Assembly (NCBI RefSeq): GCF_001182785.1
Contig: NZ_CP012100.1
Coordinates: forward strand, 434,001 to 498,000
Length of the DNA stretch: 64,000 nucleotides
Origin: Bacillus thuringiensis
GTDB lineage: Bacteria; Bacillota; Bacilli; Bacillales; Bacillaceae_G
Reading direction: 5' to 3'
Shown here piece after piece: positions 44,194-53,032 of the stretch; position 1 is the stretch's first letter, and each line of letters begins with the position of its first letter. Under the pieces are notes generated by a model. It was not told the DNA's origin. It made no database searches and saw nothing but the letters and a program-made list of their open reading frames with translations. The position numbers were made by a program, and so were the translations under genes.

Positions 44194-46020
44194 ATGTGTG
44201 GAATTGCAGGGTGGATAGACTGGTCTAAAGACCTGTCTCATGAACAAGAAACGTTAAAAAAAATGACAGATGCTATCATTCACCGAGGACCTGACGCAGA
44301 GGGGCATTGGTTTTCAAAACGAGCGGCATTAGGTCATCGACGTCTCATCGTCATTGATCCTGAAGGTGGCCTTCAACCTATGCTGTATAAAGATGGAAAT
44401 GATACGATTGGCCTTACGTTCAATGGAGAAATTTATAACTATCAAGAATTACGTAAAGAACTTGAGGAGAAAGGTCATGAATTTCAGACCAAGTCAGATA
44501 CGGAGGTATTACTACACGCTTACTTAGAATGGCAAGAAGATTGTGTTCAACACTTAAATGGGATATTTGCTTTTGGTATTTGGGATGAAAGATTTGGGAA
44601 ATTGATGCTTGGTCGTGACCATCTAGGCGTGAAGCCTTTATTTTTCGCTCAAAGGGGAAGCGCAATTCTCTTTGGTTCAGAGTTAAAAGTTTTACTTTCG
44701 CATCCACTTGTAGATGCTGAGGTAGATAAAGAAGGACTTTCTGAAATATTCTGCCTTGGACCAACACGTACTCCTGGTCATGCTATTTTCAAGGATATAC
44801 ATGAAGTGCGTGCTGGCCATTATATGACGTTTACCTCTAATGGATCGACTACGACACAGTATTGGAAACTTGAAAGTAAAAAACATGTAGATGATATTGA
44901 TACAACAGTCGAGACAATCCGCTCCATTTTACAAGATACGGTTAAACGTCAGTTAATTGCTGATAAACCAGTGGTATCTATGCTTTCCGGAGGTTTAGAT
45001 TCCAGTGGTTTAACAGGTTTAGCAGGAAATGAATTTGGGAATAAAGGGGAACGCCTTCATACATATTCCCTGAATTTCATCAATGATGAAAAAGACTTTG
45101 AGCAAGACTTCCTTCGTTTTGATCGTGATGAACCTTGGGTGAAACGTGTGGCTGAATATGTAGGAACAAAGCATCATTCTATAGAGTTAGGATCAGATAG
45201 TTTAATAGAGTATTTATTAACTCCAATGCGAGCGCGTGATCTACCTGGAGTTGGAGAACTAGAAACGTCTCTTTATTTGCTATTTAAAGAAATGAAAAAA
45301 GATGCAACAGTTGCACTTTCAGGCGAGTCCGCAGATGAAGTATTCTCAGGATATCCATGGTTCCATCAAGAGAAGTTTTTAGATGCAGAGATATTCCCTT
45401 GGAGTGTTAATTTATGGTATAGTACAGAAATTTTATCAGAGGATTTTAAAGCGAAGATTAGCCCTGAAAAATATCAAAAACAAAAATTTGAAGATGCAGT
45501 TACTGAGGTTCCTTTTTTAGAAGGTGAAAGTGATCTGCAAATGAAGCAACGTCAAATGTCTTACATGTTTATTACACGTTTCTTGCCATTTATGCTGGAA
45601 CGAAAAGATCGCACAAGTATGATGAATGGCTTTGAAGTACGAGTTCCATTTTGCGATTACCGGCTTGTAGAATACTTATGGAATGTTCCATTCGAAATGA
45701 AAAGCATAGACAATATTGAAAAAGGTATTTTACGTCGAGCTTTTGAAAATGTACTTCCTGAAGATGTACGTTATCGCAAAAAAAGTGCATATCCAAGCAC
45801 TAAGGATGCCTCTTATCTACAAGGTATTAGTGATTGGATGTTACATGTGTTGAACAATCCTGAATCACCTATTTTGCCATTAATTAATGTAGAAAGAGTT
45901 CGTGCTATTGCAGAAGGAAAAGACGAAGTAATTTCAGGTAATGATGCACGGGGTATAATAGATTATTTACTTCAAGTTAATAGTTGGCTTCAGGAATATA
46001 ATATTAAATTAGTATGGTAG
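44194..46020 (+). CDS. asnB: Asparagine synthetase (glutamine-hydrolysing)
   Basis: 608 residues starting MCGIAGW: Cys2 is the nucleophile of the N-terminal glutaminase domain (residues ~2-205), with HRGPDAEG, HRRLIVID and FNGEIYN motifs. The C-terminal synthetase domain holds the ATP pyrophosphatase loop SGGLDSSG near residue 265 and LSGESADEVFSGY. It converts aspartate, glutamine and ATP to asparagine. Of the B. subtilis paralogues (asnB, asnH, asnO) I cannot tell which is the orthologue. It is monocistronic, with a structured leader and a long terminator. Confidence 0.93.
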   Translation: MCGIAGWIDWSKDLSHEQETLKKMTDAIIHRGPDAEGHWFSKRAALGHRRLIVIDPEGGLQPMLYKDGNDTIGLTFNGEIYNYQELRKELEEKGHEFQTKSDTEVLLHAYLEWQEDCVQHLNGIFAFGIWDERFGKLMLGRDHLGVKPLFFAQRGSAILFGSELKVLLSHPLVDAEVDKEGLSEIFCLGPTRTPGHAIFKDIHEVRAGHYMTFTSNGSTTTQYWKLESKKHVDDIDTTVETIRSILQDTVKRQLIADKPVVSMLSGGLDSSGLTGLAGNEFGNKGERLHTYSLNFINDEKDFEQDFLRFDRDEPWVKRVAEYVGTKHHSIELGSDSLIEYLLTPMRARDLPGVGELETSLYLLFKEMKKDATVALSGESADEVFSGYPWFHQEKFLDAEIFPWSVNLWYSTEILSEDFKAKISPEKYQKQKFEDAVTEVPFLEGESDLQMKQRQMSYMFITRFLPFMLERKDRTSMMNGFEVRVPFCDYRLVEYLWNVPFEMKSIDNIEKGILRRAFENVLPEDVRYRKKSAYPSTKDASYLQGISDWMLHVLNNPESPILPLINVERVRAIAEGKDEVISGNDARGIIDYLLQVNSWLQEYNIKLVW

Positions 46021-46069
46021 ATGTAATTTTCAAATAAAGAGAATAGCTGAAACATCAATGACCTAAGTG

Positions 46070-46130
46070 AACCGCACCTCAAATGTATTAGATAGTTATC
46101 TAATACTTGGAGATGCGGTTTTATTATTTT
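46070..46130 (+). terminator. Terminator after asnB
   Basis: A long hairpin: AACCGCA (46070-46076) pairs with TGCGGTT (46114-46120), and inside it GTATTAGAT pairs with ATCTAATAC; a T-rich run follows. Confidence 0.8.
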
Positions 46131-46201
46131 GGGGTAACTAGTTCTTTTAGCATAATAGCGATGTGTTAGTTCTAAAAACTCAAGAAAGCTTTAGAATACT
46201 A

Positions 46202-46651
46202 TTATAGTTGGTCAAGAACATGAACTAGACATCTAATTATTTCAGAGGATTTCTCGATTTGCTCTGGATCAAAATTTGAAAGGTTCGCATTAAGAATATG
46301 TTTTAGTTTTTTCTCTCTTTCTAAGTGACAATTTAAACCACTAGGCGTAAGTTGGACATTGACAACTCTCCGGTCTTTATTTGAACGAACACGCTCAACG
46401 TAACCAGCCTGTTGTAATCCATTGATTAATTGAGTAATACCAGCGGCGGTAGTTTCTGCTCGATCAGCTAATTCTTTGACTGACAATTCGCCTTCTTCAG
46501 CTAATACTTTAAGGGTTCGAGCATGGACCATTGAAACTGCCCCTAATGTACGAGTAGCTCGCCCTCTTAAACGTCCATCGGCTGCAGTCAGACTATATAT
46601 AGCCTGACTAAGTTCGTCTATCGCAGTTAACTTATTTGAAGAATTTGTCAT
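46202..46651 (-). CDS. MarR-family regulator
   Basis: 149 residues. A winged helix lies at ~residues 45-115 (VLAEEGELSVKELADRAETT, then GLQQAGYVERVRSNKDRR with the wing arginines). It is divergent from an alpha/beta hydrolase, and three copies of the palindrome TAAGTACTTA lie in the shared region, one next to its own start and two just after the hydrolase -10. That layout strongly suggests it represses both genes and is released by a substrate-like ligand. Confidence 0.9.
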   Translation of the reverse strand: MTNSSNKLTAIDELSQAIYSLTAADGRLRGRATRTLGAVSMVHARTLKVLAEEGELSVKELADRAETTAAGITQLINGLQQAGYVERVRSNKDRRVVNVQLTPSGLNCHLEREKKLKHILNANLSNFDPEQIEKSSEIIRCLVHVLDQL

Positions 46652-46674
46652 AACATCACCATTTTCCCATTAAC

Positions 46675-46684
46675 TAAGTACTTA
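46675..46684. promoter_or_regulatory. MarR operator near its own start
   Basis: The perfect palindrome TAAGTACTTA lies 23 bases upstream of the marR start and matches the two sites before the hydrolase gene. Confidence 0.7.
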
Positions 46685-46822
46685 ATTATATGGTGTTAAC
46701 ATTAACATATGAAAAAGAGTAGAGTCAAATTAAGTGGAGACTGGCTATTCATTTTCCAAGCAATATTATATATGCTCACCTTAAATCATCAATAAAATAA
46801 TAAGACGACTTGGTTTGTAGTC

Positions 46823-46852
46823 TTGACAAAAGTACATATTATACTTCATTAT
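46823..46852 (+). promoter_or_regulatory. Promoter of the hydrolase gene
   Basis: TTGACA (46823-46828) and CATTAT (46847-46852) are spaced by 18 bases, immediately before the operator pair. Confidence 0.6.
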
Positions 46853-46854
46853 TT

Positions 46855-46887
46855 TAATTAAGTACTTAATTGTTAAGTACTTAATTA
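46855..46887 (+). promoter_or_regulatory. Tandem MarR operators over the transcription start
   Basis: Two copies of TTAAGTACTTAA occur within 33 bases just downstream of the -10. Binding here would block transcription initiation or early elongation of the hydrolase. Confidence 0.8.
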
Positions 46888-46908
46888 AAAACGTAAAGGA
46901 TGATTATT

Positions 46909-48183
46909 ATGACTCAACGTTCACAATCTCAAGGATGGGCTTTAGATATAGCCCTTGCACTTGGTGGGTTTGATGCTTTGCATCCTGAAGCAAAGGCAAC
47001 TATGGAACAGTTAGGACACGACCACACTGATTTTGATAAAGTTTTTTCTCAAGTAAAGAGTGGAGCAATGATACCAAAAGCATGGGCCACGGTTGCTTCT
47101 CAGGCTCAAGAACGTGCAAAACATTATGAACAAAAGGGATTCACTGTTACTGCTCGTGATCTATATCAGCGAGCTGCTGTTATGTGGGGACGTGCACAAT
47201 ACTCATATTTTAATGATGATCCACGAAAATTGGCATTTCGAGAACGTTGTAACGAATGTGTGGCAGCTATTTCATCACTTGGAGGAGGAACAGTACAACG
47301 TATAGTACTAGAATTTGAAGGCAAACAGATATATGCACTACTTCATTTGCCCTCAGGTGAAGTTCAGAATGCACCAGCAGTAATATTAGGTCCAGGTATG
47401 GATATGATTAAGGAGGACTATATACAGATTGCACAACGTTATTATACGTCTCGTGGTATTGTAGCTCTATCAATTGAAGGACCGGGTCAAGGTGAATCTG
47501 TATCTGAAGGTCTAAAAGTTGATTTGACTAATTACGAACGTGCCGTTAGTTGTTATATCGATTTCCTATCAAAACGACCTGAGGTTGATTCAAAGCGTAT
47601 TGGATTTTTTGGTATCAGTATGAGCGGGTATTGGGGGATGCGAGCTGCTGCGAGTGATAATCGTATAAACGCTATAGCGACTTTTGAAGGTGTATATGGT
47701 GAATTTGATACCATTTTTAACAGAGCGCAGCCGAGTTTCAAAGCAAATTTTATGTACATGTCTGGTTACACTGATGAAGTTGCTTTTGAAAACGAGTTGA
47801 GTAGCCAGATGAACCTGTGGAAATTGGCACCAAAGATTACTTGTCCAGTCTTCATGGGAATAGGAGAATTTGATGAACTTACCCGTTTGGAAGAAGCATT
47901 AAGTCTTTATGAGTTTGTAGAAGCACCAAAGGAGATACGCGTCTATGAGAATGAATTTCACCCACTTGGTGGAGTAGCTGCAGAAATTTTTCGTTTTGGT
48001 GCAGAGTGGGTGGAACTTGCACTTGAAGGAAACTTTAAAGCTAACCATGATGAGCGTTATTACATGCATCGTGATGGGGGTGTTACTGAAGGGACTGCTT
48101 TTCCAACTTATTGGCTTGGTGCCCAGCCGGCGGAAATTAAAGGACGAAAAAAGTGTAATACATTAAATGCTTGTAATAATTAA
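46909..48183 (+). CDS. Alpha/beta hydrolase (FrsA/pseudooxynicotine-hydrolase-like)
   Basis: ATG 46909 lies 8 bases after AAAGGA and is preferred over ATG 46900; 424 residues. An N-terminal helical domain (~residues 1-120) precedes an alpha/beta-hydrolase core with the nucleophile elbow GISMSGYWG (Ser near residue 240), a likely acid in GIGEFDELT and a likely His in ENEFHPLGG. This two-domain form is shared with DUF1100/FrsA and 2,6-dihydroxypseudooxynicotine hydrolase, which cleave C-C or ester bonds. MarR control with operators at the start suggests inducible detoxification or breakdown of an aromatic compound; that is inference. Confidence 0.8.
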   Translation: MTQRSQSQGWALDIALALGGFDALHPEAKATMEQLGHDHTDFDKVFSQVKSGAMIPKAWATVASQAQERAKHYEQKGFTVTARDLYQRAAVMWGRAQYSYFNDDPRKLAFRERCNECVAAISSLGGGTVQRIVLEFEGKQIYALLHLPSGEVQNAPAVILGPGMDMIKEDYIQIAQRYYTSRGIVALSIEGPGQGESVSEGLKVDLTNYERAVSCYIDFLSKRPEVDSKRIGFFGISMSGYWGMRAAASDNRINAIATFEGVYGEFDTIFNRAQPSFKANFMYMSGYTDEVAFENELSSQMNLWKLAPKITCPVFMGIGEFDELTRLEEALSLYEFVEAPKEIRVYENEFHPLGGVAAEIFRFGAEWVELALEGNFKANHDERYYMHRDGGVTEGTAFPTYWLGAQPAEIKGRKKCNTLNACNN

Positions 48184-48205
48184 CAAATTTATACGGATTA
48201 AAAAA

Positions 48206-48256
48206 GAAAACAACAAAAATAGTATGTAGCTTTTTTACACTATTTTTGTTGTTTTC
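48206..48256. terminator. Long bidirectional terminator
   Basis: An 18-bp perfect stem, GAAAACAACAAAAATAGT (48206-48223) with its complement at 48239-48256, and a 15-base loop containing TTTTTT. Confidence 0.85.
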
Positions 48257-48553
48257 TTCAAATTTTTAGACCCCTCATAATTAGGGACATTGATGAGGAT
48301 ATTCAAAGTGCGAAAGACTTCGAATTGCTGAAAAACACGGAGGAAAGTTACAGGAAATGTTAAGGGATTTATAAAGTAGGAAGACATACTATATTTTTTC
48401 TTGAGCACAACTAGCATACATATATTCTCTAGGGATCCAGACCCGAATTGTTGAGACAGACAATGACAAATCTATGTTCTGAGGAACATGATCTTCATAA
48501 AAGGCTAAGTATCATTGGATGGGATTGCAAGACAAATCAAAGTCCCTATTTTT

Positions 48554-48602
48554 GAATTTTTAAGTTGATGGGCATGTGGCGGTACCCCATAGCTATCAAG
48601 TT
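48554..48602. repeat. Short palindromic element, possible IS end relic
   Basis: TTTTTAAGTTGATGGGCATG begins an imperfect inverted repeat that closes with ATCAAGTTAA near 48595-48604. A related piece (TTCTTAAGTTGATGGGTATG) occurs at 52277-52296. It looks like a degenerate insertion-sequence terminus; no transposase is adjacent. Confidence 0.35.
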
Positions 48603-48686
48603 AATATTTTAAATTACCCCCATAACGAAAATTTTATATCACTACAACAGTCATTTATGAGAAGTTAGGCTATTTTATTTATTGCT

Positions 48687-48905
48687 ATGCTGTTTTCTTG
48701 TGACACAGAGTACAATTATAGGCAACATCTAAAATATTAAAGACTTTCTTTTTTTCATAACAGTGGAACTTTCGCCGTTTTTCTGTAGGAGGATAAACAG
48801 GCGAAGCAGGATTACTTGAGTTGAAAGCTCTTGATACAATCCGATATAAGCTTCGTAAATTTCGTGGGTTTGTCCTGGTTATAGCTGGAATGAATTTGAC
48901 AATTG
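48687..48905 (-). pseudogene. C-terminal gene remnant, minus strand
   Basis: Around 73 open codons without a start end in a plausible protein tail: VKFIPAITRTNPRNLRSLYR, then PASPVYPPTEKRRKFHCYEKK and NCTLCHKKTA before the stop. The C-x(n)-C-x2-C spacing hints at a zinc-binding end, as in some transposases. There is no start codon or ribosome site, so it is a relic. The 900-base gap 48184-49078 otherwise holds only the terminator and the palindromic relic. Confidence 0.4.
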
Positions 48906-49035
48906 TTACAGAAAAAAACTGACATTCTTACAAATCTGGAAAATTGATAATGGCTGTTTATGAAACTTTCAATATTTATAATTAAAGTTGGTGCTACTTC
49001 TTTATTGCATTAGATAGCAATGTAATTTATAATAC

Positions 49036-49059
49036 GTTTAAATGATTAAATTATTAAAC
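49036..49059. promoter_or_regulatory. ArsR operator 1
   Basis: GTTTAA, 12 bases, TTAAAC, located 20 bases before the ArsR start. The same 6-12-6 architecture occurs before the next gene. Confidence 0.7.
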
Positions 49060-49078
49060 GGAAGGTAATGTTAGCGAA

Positions 49079-49390
49079 ATGAACTGTAATGATAAAGTAA
49101 TGCATATTTTAGAAAATTTAAGACCATGTTTCCAAGGGTTGGGAGATCCAACTCGTCAGCAAATTGTATCGCTTTTAATTGATAAAGATAGCTTGAATGT
49201 GACACAAATTGCGGAGCATATTCCCATGTCAAGACCTACTGTATCTCATCATTTGAAAATATTGAAACAATCAGGGTTACTTCGAGTTCAGAAAAAAGGC
49301 ACTGAAATGTATTATTGTCTTGAATTTTATGAAACAATAAATCTTTTAAAAGAACTTGTTTCTTTAGTTGAAGATGAATGTAAGAATTAG
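49079..49390 (+). CDS. ArsR-family winged-helix repressor
   Basis: 103 residues, GGAAGG upstream. The HTH is clear: LGDPTRQQIVSLLID, then LNVTQIAEHIPMSRPTVSHH and LKILKQSGLLRVQKKGTEMYY. The usual ArsR ELCVCDL metal site is absent, so it is probably not an arsenic sensor; cysteines lie only at residues 3, 17, 81 and 101. It precedes a NAD(P)-binding enzyme gene with the same operator, so it probably controls itself and that gene. Confidence 0.9.
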   Translation: MNCNDKVMHILENLRPCFQGLGDPTRQQIVSLLIDKDSLNVTQIAEHIPMSRPTVSHHLKILKQSGLLRVQKKGTEMYYCLEFYETINLLKELVSLVEDECKN

Positions 49391-49451
49391 GTACTCATTT
49401 ATAGTTTAGGGACAGCTTTTGTCCCTTTTTTTAGTGACATTACGTTAAAAT

Positions 49452-49475
49452 GTTTAAGTTTTTAATCATTTAAAC
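49452..49475. promoter_or_regulatory. ArsR operator 2
   Basis: GTTTAA, 12 bases, TTAAAC, located 36 bases before the next gene. The inner TTTAATCAT is the reverse complement of the ATGATTAAA in operator 1. Confidence 0.7.
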
Positions 49476-49510
49476 TTATGATCTCACACTAATTAAAATG
49501 GAGGTTTCAG

Positions 49511-50599
49511 ATGAATAAGAAAACAGTATTAATTGTTGGTGGGTATGGTGTTGTTGGTAGTCAAATTGCTCAAATTTTACATGATCGACATCCTGATTTG
49601 GAAATTAGATTAGGAGGAAGAACTTTAGGGAAAGCGTTACCTTTTGAATCAGATAGAGTAAAAATAGTCACTGTAGACAACACATTAGATGATCCGTTAA
49701 GAAATTTGGATGATAATTTCACATTAGTTGTTAATGCGGTTAATGACCCGCAAGATAGACTACTTCTATCTGCAGTTCAAAAAAAAATTCCATTGGTTGA
49801 CATTACTCGTTGGACTGAACGTTTTAAGAGTTCTATTGATCGATTAAAAAATGTTGAGGTCCAATCCCCTGTTGTATTAGCTTCAGGGTGGATGGGAGGG
49901 ACAGCAGCTCTTTTTGCTAAAATGTATTCAAAAGAACTTCAAGAGGTTACGGTTGATATCAACGCACTATATTCTCTTCAAGACAAAGCAGGACCAAATT
50001 CAACAGCATATATGGACCGGTTAACGATTCCATTTGAAGTCAAAGCTCGAGAAGGAATGCGACAGGCTTATCCAATGACTGATCCAATCAAAGTCCGCTT
50101 TCCCAACGGTTATATAACCAAATGTTATCGTTTGGATACTCCTGATCACGTAACCCTGCCAGAATCAATTCATGCTGTTTCGGCTAACTTCCGGATTGCT
50201 TTTGATAGTAAAATATCTACATATGGACTGGTTTCTCTGGTGAATACAGGAATTTGGAAACTGATCAGTGGAGAAAAATTTAATGACTTACGAAAAAATA
50301 TTCTTTATAAACCCGGAAGTGGAAGTGCACATAACATAGTTATTCACCTTAAAGGTTATGATGCTAATGGTGTATTGCATAGACGATGTGTGAACATATC
50401 AGATCCGTCAGGACAGACACATCTTACTGCTTTAGGAGCAGCTGTCCAAGCAGAGAATATTTTACAAACATCTGATATTGTGGTTCCGGATACTAAAATT
50501 TACTTTCCGGAAAATTTATTAGATTTGGGTATGAATGCATCTGTAATTTTAGATTTTTATAGGGAATATGGGGTTAATATTACGAAAGAAAATATATAA
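49511..50599 (+). CDS. NAD(P)-binding saccharopine-dehydrogenase-like protein
   Basis: 362 residues, GGAGG site. The N-terminus is a Rossmann fold (VLIVGGYGVVGSQIAQIL), then 'IRLGGRTLGKA', then 'VVNAVNDP', the pattern of saccharopine-dehydrogenase-like oxidoreductases. The C-terminal domain is alpha/beta (residues ~130-330). A specific substrate cannot be named. The upstream operator links it to the ArsR-type repressor. Confidence 0.75.
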   Translation: MNKKTVLIVGGYGVVGSQIAQILHDRHPDLEIRLGGRTLGKALPFESDRVKIVTVDNTLDDPLRNLDDNFTLVVNAVNDPQDRLLLSAVQKKIPLVDITRWTERFKSSIDRLKNVEVQSPVVLASGWMGGTAALFAKMYSKELQEVTVDINALYSLQDKAGPNSTAYMDRLTIPFEVKAREGMRQAYPMTDPIKVRFPNGYITKCYRLDTPDHVTLPESIHAVSANFRIAFDSKISTYGLVSLVNTGIWKLISGEKFNDLRKNILYKPGSGSAHNIVIHLKGYDANGVLHRRCVNISDPSGQTHLTALGAAVQAENILQTSDIVVPDTKIYFPENLLDLGMNASVILDFYREYGVNITKENI

Positions 50600-50770
50600 A
50601 AGGTATCGTTCTATTCGTGGTAGTACACATATGGCTATCAAGCAAAGAAGAGCAAATACCTCGAATAACTTAATGGCAGTTTAGTTTAATAAGAACCAAT
50701 GGTAAAATGATGAGAATTAATTATGCTATGGGGCTGGTCAGTTGTAATTTTATAAAGGAGTTGTGAAAAG

Positions 50771-51150
50771 TTGAAATATCGCAAAGCAAATATCGATGAT
50801 ATTGATAAATTGGTCGAGTTAAGAAAAAAGCAATTAGTTGATGAGGGGGATAGAACCTAATATAGATATTGGTAGAGAACTATATGCTTTCTTTAAAAAT
50901 AAACTAAGTGAAAGTACTTTAATTCAATGGCTAGTGGAAGATAATGAAGAAACTATAGCTTGTGGTGCAGTAATTTTTTATGAATTTCCACCTTGTTACA
51001 CCAATAAGACTGGAAAAAAGGCTTATATCACAAATATGGCTTGGGGCTTCAAAAATGGGTAGACCAGTGTATAAAAAGTTTGGTTTTATGGAAACTGATG
51101 AATTTCTAGAATTAGGGTGTTTGTGCCCATCCACCGAAAAAGGGGAATAA
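50771..51150 (+). pseudogene. GNAT acetyltransferase pseudogene
   Basis: Starts at TTG 50771 behind AAGGAG: LKYRKANIDDIDKLVELRKK, then a frameshift near 50848, then IEPNIDIGRELYAFFKNKL and GKKAYITNM. At ~51036 the reading jumps to WLGASKMGRPVYKKFGFMET, the end of a normal GNAT domain. The 40 or so residues that should form the acetyl-CoA pyrophosphate loop are missing. The gene is therefore inactivated by a frameshift and a deletion. Confidence 0.85.
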
Positions 51151-51172
51151 GACAAGATATTCCAATGTGGAA

Positions 51173-51217
51173 AAGTAACTCTAAAATCAACCTTTATTGT
51201 ATATTTTGGAGTTACTT
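51173..51217 (+). terminator. Hairpin after the GNAT pseudogene
   Basis: AAGTAACTCTAAAAT (51173-51187) pairs with ATTTTGGAGTTACTT (51203-51217). A second palindrome, CCTATGC/GCATAGG, lies at ~51254-51288. The gap 51151-51441 holds no gene. Confidence 0.55.
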
Positions 51218-51441
51218 GACGTTTACTTTTCTACGGAAAGTTGACACTTTTATCCTATGCCTAAAGGCGGATTGAATTCCTGCATAGGCTTTCCAGTATC
51301 ACTGAATTTGTAAAGAAAAGTTGTGAACAATTGAAAAAATAATGGTTGAAATAATGAAGGGTGAGAAGGAGTTCATTTCTAATAAGCGAAATATTATATT
51401 GTAATGTTTTATCCTAAATTATTTGTAAAGGTGGATACATA

Positions 51442-52194
51442 ATGACAGTAAAGAAGCTTTATTTCCTCCCAGCAGGTCGTTGTATGTTAGATCATTCTTC
51501 AGTTAATAGTACACTTACACCGGGTAAACTACTAAACTTACCTGTTTGGTGCTATCTTTTGGACACAGAAGAGGGGCTTATTTTAGTAGATACAGGTATG
51601 CCAGAAAGTGCTCTTAATAATGAGAATCTTTTTAAAGGTACATTTGTTGAAGGACAAGTTTTACCTAAAATGAATGAGAACGATAGGATCATAAATATTT
51701 TAAAGCGTGCCGGATATGAGCCAGATGATCTTCTTTATATCATTAGTTCTCACTTGCATTTTGATCATGCAGGAGGAAATGGCGTTTTTACAAATACACC
51801 AATTATTGTACAGCGTGCTGAATATGAGGTAGCACTCAACAGAGAGGAATATTTGAAAGAATGTATATTGCCGAATTTAAACTATAAAATCATTGAAGGG
51901 GATTATGAAGTAGTGCCAGGTGTGCAATTAATATATACACCGGGACATACGCCAGGGCATCAGTCATTATTAATTGAGACGGAAAAATCAGGTCCAGTGT
52001 TGCTAACTATTGATGCATCATATACGAAAGAAAACTTTGAAAATGAAGTACCGTTTGCTGGATTTGATTCGGATTTAGCTTTATCTTCAATAAAACGTTT
52101 AAAAGATGTTGTTAAGAAAGAAAATCCGATTATTTTCTTTGGACATGATATGGAGCAAGAAAAGGGCTGTAAAGTGTTCCCAGATTATTTGTGA
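51442..52194 (+). CDS. aiiA: N-acyl-homoserine-lactone lactonase
   Basis: 250 residues, the exact AiiA length, AAAGGTGG site. The metallo-beta-lactamase ligands are all at the known places: H104, H106, D108, H109 (SHLHFDHAGG), H169 (TPGHTPG), D191 (TIDAS) and H235 (FFGHD). It opens the lactone ring of acyl-homoserine-lactone signals and so quenches Gram-negative quorum sensing. It is monocistronic with its own terminator. Confidence 0.97.
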   Translation: MTVKKLYFLPAGRCMLDHSSVNSTLTPGKLLNLPVWCYLLDTEEGLILVDTGMPESALNNENLFKGTFVEGQVLPKMNENDRIINILKRAGYEPDDLLYIISSHLHFDHAGGNGVFTNTPIIVQRAEYEVALNREEYLKECILPNLNYKIIEGDYEVVPGVQLIYTPGHTPGHQSLLIETEKSGPVLLTIDASYTKENFENEVPFAGFDSDLALSSIKRLKDVVKKENPIIFFGHDMEQEKGCKVFPDYL

Positions 52195-52204
52195 TATAGC
52201 ATAT

Positions 52205-52258
52205 AAAAAGTCGTGGGCTCGTTTGAGGTGACCCCCGAAAGTTAGCTCATGACTTTTT
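52205..52258 (+). terminator. Terminator of aiiA
   Basis: AAAAAGTCGTGGGCT (52205-52219) pairs with AGCTCATGACTTTTT (52244-52258) with two G-T pairs. Confidence 0.75.
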
Positions 52259-52466
52259 GTTTTGGGGTGTTATAAAATTCTTAAGTTGATGGGTATGGGG
52301 TAATAATATGAATTGGAGGTTCCTTTCTAAGAGTAGGGAGTCTCTTTGATCTTGCAACCGATAATCAAATGATATGTTAATTAGATTTGAATATTGTATG
52401 CATCGTCTTTTCTTCAATAAATATTAAGTGATAAACTTCATATGTAGTATATAAGGAGGTTATCTC

Positions 52467-52709
52467 ATGGGTTATTTGCAAATATTAGATGGGGAGTATT
52501 TGACACCTACATAACCTAAGAATTTAGATAAAAATGAGGTTCCAATTTGGTCTACTACATTATCTGAATTAAAGGTAGCTACGCAAAATGGAAGTATTCC
52601 TGATCTTGTACAAAAAGGTGTGGTAGACCGAGAAGGAAATGGACTTGCACCTGGTGATGATACATTTTATGTAATGTTCACAATTGTAGATAGCGGTGAA
52701 GAAAAGTAA
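52467..52709 (+). pseudogene. Small gene with an internal stop
   Basis: ATG 52467 after AAGGAGG opens a frame of 80 codons broken only by TAA at codon 16: MGYLQILDGEYLTPT, stop, then PKNLDKNEVPIW... ending FYVMFTIVDSGEEK. Good codon usage on both sides indicates a recent nonsense mutation. I do not recognise the protein. Confidence 0.6.
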
Positions 52710-52776
52710 GAGTAGTAATTTGCATACTATATGTTTGAGACGTATAGTATACGAATGATGAGACTTTTTTATCCAT

Positions 52777-52820
52777 AAAGAAAAGACACCCTAAGGTGTT
52801 ATCCTCTCACTTGAACCATC
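52777..52820. repeat. Dispersed hairpin repeat, copy 1
   Basis: AAAGAAAAGACACCCTAAGG then TGTTATCCTCTCACTTGAACCATC. A hairpin ACACC/GGTGT is followed by the conserved TTGAACCA. A further stem (TTGAACCATCTTA with TAAGATGGTTCAA) follows. Confidence 0.7.
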
Positions 52821-52986
52821 TTAAAATTAAGATGGTTCAAGTGAAAAGAAGTATAAAGTATTAATAGGGATGCAAATTTCAAAATAAAAAATACGTTAAG
52901 TAAACTTTCATTCGAAAATTCACATTAAGCAATAACGTTTAAAAAGTAAGTTTATAAAAAATAATAAGATGTTTATAAATGTAAAA

Positions 52987-53016
52987 CCTACAGGAACTTT
53001 TCCTGTGGGATTTTTT
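52987..53016. terminator. Terminator downstream of the PlcR-like gene
   Basis: CCTACAGGA (52987-52995) pairs with TCCTGTGGG (53001-53009), with T-runs on the + side and a shorter one on the minus side. Confidence 0.65.
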
Positions 53017-53032
53017 AGTAGTTTTTACGAAA

